A stretch of DNA of 58,600 bases from Desulfonatronovibrio magnus (GTDB taxonomy: Bacteria > Desulfobacterota > Desulfovibrionia > Desulfovibrionales > Desulfonatronovibrionaceae): contig NZ_JYNP01000038.1 of the NCBI RefSeq assembly GCF_000934755.1, positions 1 to 58,600 of the forward strand, given 5' to 3'. Numbering within the stretch: position 1 is the first letter of the stretch; each line of letters opens with the position of its first letter. Positions 9,141-17,490 of the stretch are shown one piece after another. Both the position numbers and the translations under genes were made by a program. The notes under the pieces were generated by a model. It saw nothing but the letters and a program-made list of their open reading frames with translations, was not told where the DNA came from and did not search any database.

Positions 9141-9365
9141 CTAAGTCTTCCTGTTGCTTCCGACAACCAGAAGCACTCCACCGATCACTACCGCTCCAAT
9201 GCCGGCCCAGATAGGAATATTAACCGTTTCCCTGTCCTGTACAGACAATGAAAGTGGTCCGACACTGGTTTCATGGGTCGCCTTGGTGTAGGTGAAACCG
9301 CCGTAGGCCAGTCCCAGGACCCCGGCAAGGATCAGCGCGATTGCGGCAATCTTGATTCCATTCAT
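9141..9365 (-). CDS. Small two-TM membrane protein (stress-associated)
   Basis: The 74-residue protein has two hydrophobic helices (residues about 4-25 and 50-69) separated by a polar loop SVGPLSLSVQDRETVNI. Such proteins commonly accompany CsbD and BON genes. The ATG at 9365 is chosen because GGGAG precedes it; a longer frame to 9428 lacks a binding site and adds an unlikely cysteine-rich leader. The gene ends 26 bp before the radical SAM start, so the two are probably cotranscribed. The precise function is unknown. Confidence 0.7.
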   Translation of the reverse strand: MNGIKIAAIALILAGVLGLAYGGFTYTKATHETSVGPLSLSVQDRETVNIPIWAGIGAVVIGGVLLVVGSNRKT

Positions 9366-9438
9366 CTGACATTCTCCCTTTGAGCAAACTGAAATGCAGA
9401 GGCTGATAAATGATGGGCCCCTGCACAACTTGCCCCTG

Positions 9439-9618
9439 TTATTTATTAAAAGACCTTTTCACGTCGCCGACCTTTTCCTGAGCCTTGCCGCCGAGATTCT
9501 CGACTTTTCCCTCTGCTTCAAGGTCGGGATTATTAACTGCTTTCCCGATGACTTCCTTGACCTTGCCTTTGGCTTGGTGCATCTTGCCTTCGGCCTCATC
9601 CCTTGTACTTGATTTCAT
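9439..9618 (-). CDS. CsbD family stress protein
   Basis: The 59-residue frame from the ATG at 9618 reads MKSSTRDEAEGKMHQAKGKV, then KEVIGKAVNNPDLEAEGKVE and GKAQEKVGDVKRSF. That is the charged, glycine-lysine repeat pattern of CsbD/YjbJ proteins (usually 55-70 residues). CsbD was described as a general-stress (sigma B) gene in Bacillus; its molecular role is unknown. It lies between the VWA-OmpA gene and the small membrane protein. Confidence 0.85.
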   Translation of the reverse strand: MKSSTRDEAEGKMHQAKGKVKEVIGKAVNNPDLEAEGKVENLGGKAQEKVGDVKRSFNK

Positions 9619-9647
9619 GATCTTTTATCCTCTGTGGTTAGTTGGCT

Positions 9648-9678
9648 TCCATCCGGAAAGAAAGACTTTCCGGATGGA
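9648..9678 (-). other. 13-bp stem-loop between VWA-OmpA gene and csbD-like gene
   Basis: TCCATCCGGAAAG (9648-9660) pairs perfectly with CTTTCCGGATGGA (9666-9678) across a 5-base loop, starting 7 bp after the stop of the upstream gene. There is no following T-run on the minus strand, so it is more likely an mRNA-stabilising or processing hairpin than a simple terminator. Confidence 0.55.
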
Positions 9679-9684
9679 GACTAG

Positions 9685-10761
9685 TTAATTAAGGTTGAGC
9701 TCAACCCTGCGGTTCAGAGCGCGGCCTTCTCTGGTATTATTGTTAAACTTGGGATTAGTCAGGCCATACCCCTTTATTTTAATCCGATCTTTGCTTACTC
9801 CTTCCTGGATCAGGAAGTCAGCCACTGACTGAGCCCTTCTCTCGGACAGTTCCATGTTATACTGGGCTGGGCCTGTATAGTCTGTATGTCCTGCTACAAT
9901 AACTGTTTGGTCAGTTCTGACTATAATCCTGGCGGCTTCCCTGAGGTTTTCCCTGAACTCGGATTTTATTTCGGTCCGGTCAAAGTCGAAGTTGATATTA
10001 TTGAATACAATCACTTCTTCCACAGGCACAGGTCTGGGTTCAGGTCTGGGTTCAGGTCTGGGCTCAGGCGCAGGAGCAATGACGACTTCCCTTGTGTCAA
10101 AAAAGACTTTTTGTATGAAATCGGCCCTGACATTGTCTCCGGCCAGGTCAGCAGCACCAGCAACCGCCGAACACGGGTTCAGCCCGGCCCACTCATCCAC
10201 GGCCGTCTTTTCTGCCTCAGACTGAGCAAAACTGATGAAATGAAAACAGATCCGATCACCATATCTGTTATACATGTCCTGCATGACGCCTTTGGGATCT
10301 GGTCCGAGGTTTGATTCCCCATCGGTCACCACAATTAGGGCTGTCCTGTCCTGAAGACGGGAAACTGGAACATCCAGACTCTCAAACCCGGTACCCATGG
10401 GAGTCCGGCGTCCGAAAATTTCAAAATCAACCGGGATGGTGTTAAAAGCATCTTCCAAACCCTGGCGGTTAAAACCGGACACCGGCTGGAACTCTTTATA
10501 TGGCGCATAGGTATAGACCCCGAAATCGGCATCAAGTTCAGGTACTTCATTGTTTATGGTTACAAGCAGATCCCTGGCGGCCACACTTTTTTTCTTGCCC
10601 AGGGCTTCATACTGAAAACCCATGGATCCTGAATTATCAACATGATAAACAAAATTTTCAGCCTTTGGTTCCAGTACCTGCTGAGCATCGGCCGCACTCA
10701 AGCTGCCGAAACCGAGCAACAGGCACAGAGTAAAACAACCTGTCAACAAAAATTTTTTCAT
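9685..10761 (-). CDS. Exported VWA-domain protein with C-terminal OmpA peptidoglycan-binding domain
   Basis: The 358 residues open with a signal peptide (1-24, ending LSAADA). A von Willebrand A domain follows with the MIDAS motif DNSGS (42-46) and VVTDGES. A repetitive linker PEPRPEPRPEPRPVP (about 232-248), encoded by direct repeats near 10030-10072, leads to an OmpA C-terminal domain (about 255-358) with INFDFDRTEIK, VAGHTDYTG and YNMELSERRAQSVADFL. It is probably periplasmic or outer-membrane anchored, binding peptidoglycan while the VWA domain engages a partner. AGGAGA precedes the ATG. Confidence 0.88.
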   Translation of the reverse strand: MKKFLLTGCFTLCLLLGFGSLSAADAQQVLEPKAENFVYHVDNSGSMGFQYEALGKKKSVAARDLLVTINNEVPELDADFGVYTYAPYKEFQPVSGFNRQGLEDAFNTIPVDFEIFGRRTPMGTGFESLDVPVSRLQDRTALIVVTDGESNLGPDPKGVMQDMYNRYGDRICFHFISFAQSEAEKTAVDEWAGLNPCSAVAGAADLAGDNVRADFIQKVFFDTREVVIAPAPEPRPEPRPEPRPVPVEEVIVFNNINFDFDRTEIKSEFRENLREAARIIVRTDQTVIVAGHTDYTGPAQYNMELSERRAQSVADFLIQEGVSKDRIKIKGYGLTNPKFNNNTREGRALNRRVELNLN

Positions 10762-10832
10762 ATATGTATGTCTCCTGTCTCTTTAGTTTCAAGTTTAAAA
10801 AAGTTTGATTAAAAGTTCGAGAAAGGTCGGGA

Positions 10833-10967
10833 TCATCTAATCAGTCCGAGAATGCCGAATATGATCAGGTAGACCGCGACGATGTAGTTCAACAGTCTCG
10901 GGAAAACGAGGATCAGAATTCCCGCGATTAGAGCAGCTAACGGCTCAGGCGCTATACTTATTCCCAT
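10833..10967 (-). CDS. DUF3096 family small membrane protein
   Basis: The 44-residue frame starts at the ATG at 10967, behind a strong AAGGAGGTAAC site. It reads MGISIAPEPLAALIAGILIL and continues FPRLLNYIVAVYLIIFGILG. It consists almost entirely of two short hydrophobic helices joined by FPRLLNY, the DUF3096 pattern. It lies within the run of stress-type small proteins. Confidence 0.85.
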   Translation of the reverse strand: MGISIAPEPLAALIAGILILVFPRLLNYIVAVYLIIFGILGLIR

Positions 10968-11073
10968 ATGTTACCTCCTTGTTTTTACCTGTTAAGTCCG
11001 ATGTCTCCAGAAAAAAACCATGCAGGGGGCACTCTTGTTCCCGAGTCCAGGCAAAAACCCTGGAAAATGCTTC

Positions 11074-11388
11074 CTACTTCACTATGAGATCGTTTTTAAC
11101 AGCCGTGACCCCTTTGACGTCTCTGGTGATTTCAACAGCCCTGTTCACGGCCTGATGCGAATTAACAAATCCGCTCAGTTGGACCGTACCTTTATAGGTT
11201 TCAACGCTGATCTGAAAAGACTTGAGAAAATCATCAGCCGCAAGCAGGGATTTGACCTTGGTGGTAATGACCGTATCATCTATGTATTCACCGGTGCTCG
11301 ACTGTTTGGATGATGATCCGCATCCCGCAAAGGATGCAATGAGCATAATAATTATTACGTAGCCGAAAAAAATATACATTTTTCTCAT
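11074..11388 (-). CDS. BON-domain lipoprotein
   Basis: This 104-residue protein has a lipoprotein signal (lipobox SFAGC, Cys23) followed by one BON domain (residues about 35-104) with the pattern DDTVITTKVKSLL...GTVQLSGFVNS...RDVKGVTAVKNDL. BON domains bind phospholipid surfaces and occur in OsmY-like envelope stress proteins. TAAGGAGC lies upstream of the ATG. Confidence 0.85.
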   Translation of the reverse strand: MRKMYIFFGYVIIIMLIASFAGCGSSSKQSSTGEYIDDTVITTKVKSLLAADDFLKSFQISVETYKGTVQLSGFVNSHQAVNRAVEITRDVKGVTAVKNDLIVK

Positions 11389-11438
11389 GACAATAGCTCC
11401 TTAGATACCCTGCCTTGTCCGGCAAGGTTGTTGGGTGA

Positions 11439-11588
11439 TCAGGTGATCCTTCGTCCCTGAAGAACCTGAACCACGATAACAATGATGGCGATGACCAGAA
11501 GAATATGCAGTACACCACCCAGGGTGTACCCGCTCATCAATCCCAGCAACCACAAAACCAAAAGTATGACAAAGATTGTCCACAGCAT
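11439..11588 (-). CDS. lmo0937 family small membrane protein
   Basis: The 49-residue frame from the ATG at 11588 reads MLWTIFVILLVLWLLGLMSG, then GGVLHILLVIAIIVIVVQVL and QGRR. This is the lmo0937-family pattern of two hydrophobic helices with a central SGYTLGG turn. An AGGAGG site lies upstream. Such proteins are stress-induced in several bacteria; the mechanism is unknown. Confidence 0.85.
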   Translation of the reverse strand: MLWTIFVILLVLWLLGLMSGYTLGGVLHILLVIAIIVIVVQVLQGRRIT

Positions 11589-11631
11589 AATTTACCTCCT
11601 GTACGGCGCGGTTCATTACCATCGAGCTCAA

Positions 11632-11745
11632 TTACTGCTTCTTCATGGGCTCGCCGCAACAAACCAACTCGCCTTCACCTGCTTTCCTGACTTCCACGAC
11701 ATTGCCACATGCTTCACATTTATAAACTTCTTGAACCTTAGTCAT
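11632..11745 (-). CDS. Desulforedoxin-like FeS4 mini-protein (desulfoferrodoxin N-terminal domain)
   Basis: The 37-residue protein [20 protein letters not shown] plus [17 protein letters not shown] has the four-cysteine signature C-x2-C ... CC of desulforedoxin, the Fe(Cys)4 domain at the N-terminus of superoxide reductases. It lacks the catalytic SOR domain. It is the first gene after regulatory motif A. A role in electron transfer or oxidative stress is inferred. Confidence 0.85.
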   Translation of the reverse strand: MTKVQEVYKCEACGNVVEVRKAGEGELVCCGEPMKKQ

Positions 11746-11878
11746 TGCTTCCCTCCCGGATTATATGGTTATTTGTATGCATGGGATCTTTTTTTAATCA
11801 TTCCCAAGCCTCTGCCAAAAAAAATCTACTCTTGCGTCATCTATTCTATTTTACTTATATTAATAATTTTCCAGATCC

Positions 11879-11942
11879 GCGTCTGTAGGGAAAACACACA
11901 TTTTTCGTGAGGAATAATCCCGAAAATCAGGAATATGTCACG
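11879..11942 (-). promoter_or_regulatory. Shared stress-cluster regulatory motif, copy A
   Basis: The minus strand reads ATTCCTGATTTTCGGGATTA, TTCCTCACGAAAAATGTGTG and TTTTCCCTACAGACGCGG. Near-identical sequences lie at 16117-16170, 18780-18843 and 33889-33955, always upstream of minus-strand stress genes; here it is about 134 bp before the desulforedoxin-like start. Conservation outside any gene implies a promoter or operator. It does not fit sigma-54 spacing. The rest of the 11746-12092 gap shows no gene. Confidence 0.6.
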
Positions 11943-12092
11943 AATGGACATTGAGGACCGAAAAATCCGCTAGCCGGCATTGCCTGACGAGCCGTTGACC
12001 CTGGGTTGAATATCATGTTGAAGATATCCATGCAGGGGGTCGCTTTCCGAATACAAGCCTTTGTCCTTTTTCGGCATTTAATTATTGTAATT

Positions 12093-12293
12093 TCAGGTGG
12101 CCCTGAACAGGTCCTCTACACCATGGGCCATGACCATGAATTCTGGCTGCGGATGCCTTTCAATGATCCGGCTGTATTTGGAAGGTTCAATGATGATGTC
12201 GCCTCCGCAGATGCAGACGCGATTCTCGTAAACCTCCAGGGCCCAGCCCTTAATCCTTGCACCGCATTTCATACATTTTCCTTCGGGCTGCAT
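12093..12293 (-). CDS. Small zinc-ribbon-like hypothetical protein (paralogue 2)
   Basis: The 66-residue protein has two cysteine pairs, CMKCGARIKG and CICGGD, spaced like a zinc ribbon, around a conserved WALEVYENR segment. The start at 12293 (MQPEGKC) is selected by a perfect AAGGAGGTAAAT directly upstream. A paralogue with a damaged second knuckle is at 7234-7446. It follows a BON protein and a lipoprotein on the same strand and may be cotranscribed with them. Function is unknown. Confidence 0.65.
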   Translation of the reverse strand: MQPEGKCMKCGARIKGWALEVYENRVCICGGDIIIEPSKYSRIIERHPQPEFMVMAHGVEDLFRAT

Positions 12294-12380
12294 ATTTACC
12301 TCCTTAATATTGCATTTCATCCCAGGTTCTACCTTCTCTCTGATCGTATATACTCATGGTTCACCTCGTAAATCGGGTTG

Positions 12381-12947
12381 CTACCGATACCGATTCAGTT
12401 CCATTTCCAATGGGTCGAGCCTGCGAGAGATGTCTGCTCTCTCTTCGTGCGTGGTGGACCTGCCTCCTTCCGTCATATGCAGGTAATCACGCCGAATGGA
12501 GTCCAGCCTGTATTGAATTTCCCGACCCTCTGCCGAGGGCAAACGCCTGTTGATTCTTGCATCATCAATTTTCATTTGGAGAGCGTTAATCCTGTCCGCG
12601 TTCCTTGGTTCTTCAATTCTCAAAGGGCGAACAAGAGTCCTGTCAATTTCATTTCCAAGCCTTTCAAGTCGCACATTGAGCCTGTCCCATTCATCCCGGT
12701 GAACGGGTGTGTTTCTCAAATCCGTATAGTCTGTTCGAATGCCTTTCAGTGTCGTCAGAAACATCTGTGACTGGTCAGGAGTGAGCGCGCCGGTTTTCAG
12801 CCCGTCTCCAATCTTTTCCTGGATGACGACCATCCTGTTTTCCGCGCTTCGTTCATAATCCGGCCATGTTTGCGGCATGGTCGCGCATCCAGCGAACAAT
12901 GCGATTACAAAAATCATGAATACTGTCCCTGCAATAGTGTTCTTCAT
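12381..12947 (-). CDS. Coiled-coil lipoprotein, stress cluster
   Basis: The 188-residue protein begins with a lipoprotein signal (lipobox LFAGC, MKNTIAGTVFMIFVIALFAG). The rest is highly charged and helical (VHRDEWDRLNVRLERLGNEI and similar), suggesting a periplasmic coiled coil. The ATG at 12947 has AAAGGAGC upstream. Part of the gene (12642 to about 12720) is duplicated at 15946 to about 16022 as a fragment. The product family is not recognised beyond this. Confidence 0.65.
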   Translation of the reverse strand: MKNTIAGTVFMIFVIALFAGCATMPQTWPDYERSAENRMVVIQEKIGDGLKTGALTPDQSQMFLTTLKGIRTDYTDLRNTPVHRDEWDRLNVRLERLGNEIDRTLVRPLRIEEPRNADRINALQMKIDDARINRRLPSAEGREIQYRLDSIRRDYLHMTEGGRSTTHEERADISRRLDPLEMELNRYR

Positions 12948-13046
12948 TTTATTGCTCCTTTCTCTAGCCGGTATCCTAAGACAGGCATGATAAAAAATCA
13001 CCGGAACAGCCGACTCCCGGCTGTTCCGGTTGATCCAGAACGAGGG

Positions 13047-13808
13047 TTACTGGACGGTCATGTTGTTGACCACATTCTTTACGCCCTTTACATCACTGGC
13101 GTATCTTGCGGCCAATTCCTTTTCCGCCGCGTTTTCAGCCTCACCGCTTAGCGTGACCACTCCGTCACTGGTCTCGACCTTGGTGTTCATGCCGCTGGTC
13201 GAGCGATGATACAGCAACGCTGCTTTGACCAGGGCGGTGATGGAGGCGTCGTCAATCTTTTCACTTACGGTTTTTTTGACCGGTTCTTTGGCAGCCTTTG
13301 CAACTGTCATCTCATTCTTGACTTTTTTAACTCCCTCAACATCCTTGGCGTATTCCGTAGTCAGATCAATTTGGGCCTGGTTGTCAGCTTCACCTTTCAG
13401 GGTCACTATTCCGTCCTTGGTGCTCACTTCCGTCATGGCGCTTACGCTGCGATGGAACAGGAGCGTTGATTTCACTTTCAGGGTGATCCACGTATCCGAC
13501 ATCTCAGCGGGGCGTTCACCTTTTAATTCCAGTTCGTTGTTCACACTCTCCACTCCGGGCAGATTCGCCGCGGTCTCCTGAGCCAGTTGTTTGTGGGATT
13601 CTTCGGCGACCGTTCCCGATAACGTCACAACACCATCCTTGGACTGGATTTGAACATCTCCGTCCTTGAGGAATGTCTTGAACACGTAAGAATCTTTTGC
13701 GGATGAGACGATGCGGTCGTCCGTTACGGACGCGAAACTGATGCTGTTCAATAACACGAGTGAGAGCATGGCAAATGCCACAGCCAAGCGATACATTGAA
13801 CTTTTCAC
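13047..13808 (-). CDS. Three-BON-domain periplasmic protein (OsmY-like)
   Basis: The 253-residue protein has a signal peptide (1-26, ending SISFA) and three BON repeats at about 28-98, 108-175 and 183-253. Each follows the pattern 'alpha...DGxVTLxGxA...A...VxGVkxVxNxm'. It starts with GTG (13808) behind AAGGAGAATGCATC. OsmY-like proteins stabilise the envelope in osmotic and other stress. A nearly identical but truncated copy lies at 18197-18562. The downstream lipoprotein gene starts 99 bp after its stop. Confidence 0.88.
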   Translation of the reverse strand: MKSSMYRLAVAFAMLSLVLLNSISFASVTDDRIVSSAKDSYVFKTFLKDGDVQIQSKDGVVTLSGTVAEESHKQLAQETAANLPGVESVNNELELKGERPAEMSDTWITLKVKSTLLFHRSVSAMTEVSTKDGIVTLKGEADNQAQIDLTTEYAKDVEGVKKVKNEMTVAKAAKEPVKKTVSEKIDDASITALVKAALLYHRSTSGMNTKVETSDGVVTLSGEAENAAEKELAARYASDVKGVKNVVNNMTVQ

Positions 13809-13942
13809 GATGCATTCTCCTTGTTTTGGTTATCTTCAGCTGAAGGTAACGCATTTATTGAACTTCTAACCGGACACTACTGATGTCAGATATCTGAAAA
13901 ATCAAGATGTTATAATTGGTTAGTTGAGAATCAATAGCAGAA

Positions 13943-15709
13943 TTATTTGTAGCTGAAGCTAAATATTTCAATCTGTGCATTGGGAAATACGGTCCTGATT
14001 TCCTGCTCAAACCGGACTGGATCGAGCACATCATCTGTGTTTGACATCTGTGAGGTCAACTCAGCAAACCCATCAACAGCATTATCAAAATAAACCAGAT
14101 AAAACACTTCTGAGCCTGAATCCGCTGTAAAGCAGGACCTGGAAACTTTGTCAGGAAAGATCTGGGTTGAGTCTTTATGAAGTGGTCCTTCTAAATATTT
14201 AGTAGTCTGGCCTCCAGCATCCTGGTGCAGCAGGTAGGCATAGACGTCTCTGGTTGGGGTGAAGAGGAGCTGGAAGCAGTCTTTGGAGGAAAGAACAGCC
14301 CCGGATTCTGCGGTTATGACTGTCTCTGCCTCATCTGAGCGGGTCAGGGGCAATACCTGATACACACGCATTTCAAAGTTTATGTGCATCTGGTCTTCTT
14401 GGCGCAAGAGAAATTGGACAGAGATCACAATAAGAAATGCGGCCACTGCTGTGATAAGGACAATTGGGTTGCCAAGCCAGGCTTTCAGTTTCTCCAGCCA
14501 GGACTTTGGCTTGTCTTTTCCAACGCTTGAGGCTGGTCTTTGTGGTCGGGACTTTATCTTTTCAACCCCATCTGAATCCTCGACCGAGATAATAGATCTT
14601 ACCAGGCCAGCCATGTCTGCTTTTCTGTTTCTGGCTTCAGCCTGGACCACATTCAGCTGTTCAATCCAATAATCAAGTGTGGCTTGAACTGCCTCTTCAA
14701 GGCTAAGTCTGCCTTGCTGGAGTAGATTCAGCCTTTGAATCACTCTGCCTGCAGGGTTGTCCGGGCTAGATGTTTCCTTGATGCGGTCAAATATTTTTTC
14801 ACATTGCTCAAGCAGCTTAAAACGCTCTGCTTCATCAATATCAGGGGCAAAAAGAGCTGCGGACAGCCCCAGTGCAAACCTGTCCTGGATTGTCATTGTC
14901 GAGCTTTGCAGAAGAGACTGGCTGAGTCTGACCGCCGCTTTCTGTTCTACCATCTCAGGCAGAATTTTATCCAGATTTATTTCTTCCACGAACCTCCAGA
15001 GACGAAGCGACCAGTGAGTGTCAAGCAATTTAACGAACTTTCTGGCGATGAGGCTCTGTTTCTGAATATAATTTTTCAGGACCTGATCTTGCTGGATTTC
15101 TGCATAAAAAAGGGGAAGTTCGTCTTTGATTTCTCGAGGCAGGTTGTCTGGCTGGTTTATGTTTTCAGCAATAAGAAACAGGGTGTCAGAATCAACCTTG
15201 TTGAAAAGATCATACCAGGGGAAAAGGTAATGCTGCTCAGGCCGGATATATTCCAGAGCTTTTCGCCGATATTTGTGAAATGTCGACAAACGAAGCGCTG
15301 AAAAGTCATGTGAAAAGAAGAAGGAAGTTACTTGTTTATAACACCTTGTTGTTTTTTGCAGTAATTCTTCTGCCATTTTTTCGTCTTTGGGGGCAAGAAG
15401 TCTTTCTGCTGCTTCCATAAAAAAGACTAGGTTGTCCAGCCTGTCAAAGGCTTCAAGGACCGAGGCCTTGTCTGAGTCATCCTCTGTCATGTCCAGGATG
15501 TCTGGCTGATTAAGAAAATCTAACGCTTCCAAGGCCTTTTTGATAATCAGATCCAGGTCGTGGCGCAATTCAAGGCCTAACTTTTCATAAGAAAAGACAT
15601 CTTTCCCCAGGTGTTCTAGGAGCTCCTGCTGCTCAATATGATCCCTAAAGGACAACCGCCCCCATTCCAGAAAGTTGATGGTTGAAATGTGTAATTCATT
15701 TGGGATCAT
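13943..15709 (-). CDS. Single-TM protein with DUF4384-like C-terminal domain
   Basis: The 588-residue protein has a long helical N-terminal region (residues about 1-400). One transmembrane helix (about 415-440, NPIVLITAVAAFLIVISVQF) is followed by a C-terminal domain (YQVLPLTRSDEAETVITAES, FTPTRDVYAYLLHQDAGG) resembling DUF4384. Topology suggests an inside helical sensor and an outside beta domain. The ATG at 15709 (MIPNELHIS) is preferred over an upstream GTG for its AGAGAG site. It sits directly after a frameshifted sigma-region-4-like fragment, so a regulator/membrane-protein pair is likely ancestral. Function is unknown. Confidence 0.6.
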   Translation of the reverse strand: MIPNELHISTINFLEWGRLSFRDHIEQQELLEHLGKDVFSYEKLGLELRHDLDLIIKKALEALDFLNQPDILDMTEDDSDKASVLEAFDRLDNLVFFMEAAERLLAPKDEKMAEELLQKTTRCYKQVTSFFFSHDFSALRLSTFHKYRRKALEYIRPEQHYLFPWYDLFNKVDSDTLFLIAENINQPDNLPREIKDELPLFYAEIQQDQVLKNYIQKQSLIARKFVKLLDTHWSLRLWRFVEEINLDKILPEMVEQKAAVRLSQSLLQSSTMTIQDRFALGLSAALFAPDIDEAERFKLLEQCEKIFDRIKETSSPDNPAGRVIQRLNLLQQGRLSLEEAVQATLDYWIEQLNVVQAEARNRKADMAGLVRSIISVEDSDGVEKIKSRPQRPASSVGKDKPKSWLEKLKAWLGNPIVLITAVAAFLIVISVQFLLRQEDQMHINFEMRVYQVLPLTRSDEAETVITAESGAVLSSKDCFQLLFTPTRDVYAYLLHQDAGGQTTKYLEGPLHKDSTQIFPDKVSRSCFTADSGSEVFYLVYFDNAVDGFAELTSQMSNTDDVLDPVRFEQEIRTVFPNAQIEIFSFSYK

Positions 15710-15781
15710 GGTTTTTCTCTCTTTCAGAATATGGAAATGCCTGTATATGAAGCAACAATCCTTTGGCCGGACCATGCCTTG

Positions 15782-15945
15782 TCAATCATAATCATCTCCC
15801 AGTGCTTTCAGGACCTTATTGCGGGCACGGCTGATTTTTTTTGCGAAAGGCCGCATTGGTTCAGGCCCATCTTGCCAGCCATGCTTTTCTGAGACAGCCC
15901 CTGGACCTGCCATTCATAATGGTCAATGAGATGCGGTTCGGCCAT
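15782..15945 (-). pseudogene. Sigma-factor region 4-like HTH fragment, frameshifted at an A8 tract
   Basis: From the ATG at 15945 the frame reads MAEPHLIDHYEWQVQGLSQK, then SMAGKMGLNQCGLSQ, a helix-turn-helix resembling sigma-70 region 4. The frame breaks in a run of eight A (complement of 15835-15842). Adding one base restores KKISRARNKVLKALGDDYD ending at 15782, 73 bp before the next start. It is either a pseudogene, a sequencing indel, or a slippage site. Its 5' end abuts a duplicated lipoprotein fragment, so its own N-terminal domains are lost. Confidence 0.5.
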
Positions 15946-16022
15946 GTCAATTTCATTTCCAAGCCTTTCAAGTCGCACATTAAGCCTGCCCCATTCATCC
16001 CGGTGAACAGGTTTGTTTCTTA
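15946..16022 (-). pseudogene. Duplicated fragment of the coiled-coil lipoprotein gene
   Basis: The segment encodes PVHRDEWGRLNVRLERLGNE and matches 12642 to about 12720 almost base for base. It is joined abruptly to the sigma-like fragment at 15945/15946. It is a recombination scar with no signal peptide of its own. Confidence 0.7.
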
Positions 16023-16116
16023 TACGCTTCAAGTTACGTAAGATCGAGTAGATAAAACACCCCATCCACAAACGGCAGATTTAAGAATCAAACTGGGCAA
16101 TAGTCTTTTTATTAAC

Positions 16117-16170
16117 CGTGTCTGTAGGGAAAACGCACATTTTCGTGAGGAATAATCCTATGAATAGGGA
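16117..16170 (-). promoter_or_regulatory. Shared stress-cluster regulatory motif, copy B
   Basis: The minus strand reads GGATTATTCCTCACGAAAAT, GTGCGTTTTCCCTACAGACA and CGG. Similarity to copy C continues on the 3' side (TTAATAAAAAGA and CTGCCGTTTGTG), so B and C derive from one duplication. It lies upstream of the lipoprotein/sigma fragment and the gene at 13943-15709. The remaining 15710-16301 gap holds only the fragments listed. Confidence 0.6.
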
Positions 16171-16301
16171 CTTTCTCCCAGGTCATGCATTTCCCGGGCG
16201 AGGGGAATTAAAGCGTGTGGCGGTTCTAAGGAAGAAGAAACACTCTCCCCGTCGCATGAGATTTTTCCTTGCAAAAAAAGATTGTCCCCGTTTTCCGCGG
16301 C

Positions 16302-17456
16302 TCAATACCTGAAGATCGCGGCTGCTCCGGTTTTGGTCGGCATACGTTCGGTGGGGACGATGATCACGAGTCCGCCCCTCTTCAGGGTTAGCTCCCCAAG
16401 GTCGTCGAGCAGGTCGTCAACCTGTGGGTGGGACAAGTCGTCCGGATCAACATCGCCTGTAGCGGCGTTGATCCGGCCGGGAAGTACCCGGTCGGCTTCG
16501 ATCAACAGGGTGGCGACCCGACCTTCCAGACCGGCCTTGGTGATTAGCGACGGATCGTCGCTGCCGAGTCCCTCGGACCATGCCTTGCCGAACTTTTCAA
16601 CCAGATGGGCCAAACGCGCCAGGTATCGCGGCTCCACAAGCCGCCAGGCGAGCTTGCGGAGTTCTTCGACGGACGGCAGGGCATCCGGGTGGATATCGAT
16701 GCTTTCCGGAATTAGAAACGGATTGCGGCTGAGTTCGTGGAACATATGGTGATGCTCAGGCAGGGAAGCCAGGATCAGCGGCAGGCCTGACGCCCGCGAG
16801 TGGTACTCCAGGATCGCCTGGTCAACGGCCCGGAAGAAGCGCTGTGCATCGCTGTCCACCTCAGACTCTTTACTGCCGTGGCCATGGTGCATGCCTTGTT
16901 CTCCTCCACCTGCACCTCCGTATGATGCGACTGTCTGATGCTGCTCGGTCAGTTCTTCTCCCAGAGCTTCGATCAAAGTCCGCGGAACGCCCTGAGCCGG
17001 TTCAATCTCACCCAGAACATCCCGGTTGCCCTCGAACAGCCTTATCGTATGCCTGTTCAATGCGAGAATCTGAAATCGGTCGGCCGACTGCAGAATGCGC
17101 AAAAGCGGCTTGATGTGGAAGCTGTCCGCCACAACGGCCAATTCCTGGGTCGGTCGCTGGAGGTTGTAGACCCGGAAAAAGCCTTTCGCGCCCAATATGG
17201 CCAGCCCGTCAAGGGTATGTTTCCAAAAGGAGGTGTCAACGGCTAACGCCCAGAAAGGTTTCAGCAGCGGCTGGATTTCGTCATCAGGGAAGCGTTGCTG
17301 AAGCGACTCCTCCAGCACCTTTACAAGGTTTTTAAAACGGATCCGATCCTGTTTGTTTTCCGGGTGCCCCCGGTGGGTCGACTGGTAGAGTGAAAGACAG
17401 GGGGGTTCGCACTTGCCCCAGATCGTGGACAAATCGTCTTTTCCAAATGTGTGCAT
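16302..17456 (-). CDS. baeRF family protein (bacterial archaeo-eukaryotic release factor-like)
   Basis: The 384-residue protein opens CLSLYQSTHRGHPENKQDRI, the 'C(L/V)S(L/I)Y.PTHR' start and 'QD.IR.KNL' segment of baeRF family 3/7 proteins. These share the fold of archaeo-eukaryotic peptide-chain release factor eRF1 domains. The centre has a histidine/glycine-rich insert (GGAGGGEQGMHHGHGSKESE), and the C-terminus has DDLLDDLGELTLKRGGLVII as in the family. The proposed role is ribosome rescue or nuclease activity in stress, which is not proven. AAGGTAATAAA precedes the ATG. It lies near glycolytic kinases and BON genes. Confidence 0.7.
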   Translation of the reverse strand: MHTFGKDDLSTIWGKCEPPCLSLYQSTHRGHPENKQDRIRFKNLVKVLEESLQQRFPDDEIQPLLKPFWALAVDTSFWKHTLDGLAILGAKGFFRVYNLQRPTQELAVVADSFHIKPLLRILQSADRFQILALNRHTIRLFEGNRDVLGEIEPAQGVPRTLIEALGEELTEQHQTVASYGGAGGGEQGMHHGHGSKESEVDSDAQRFFRAVDQAILEYHSRASGLPLILASLPEHHHMFHELSRNPFLIPESIDIHPDALPSVEELRKLAWRLVEPRYLARLAHLVEKFGKAWSEGLGSDDPSLITKAGLEGRVATLLIEADRVLPGRINAATGDVDPDDLSHPQVDDLLDDLGELTLKRGGLVIIVPTERMPTKTGAAAIFRY

Positions 17457-17490
17457 TTTATTACCTTTTTAATTATGTGTCTGTTTAAAG

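Noticed and set aside
11879-11942. Interpreting the shared motif as a sigma-54 promoter
   Set aside because: No TGGC-N8-TTGC element with the required GG/GC spacing is found in the four copies.
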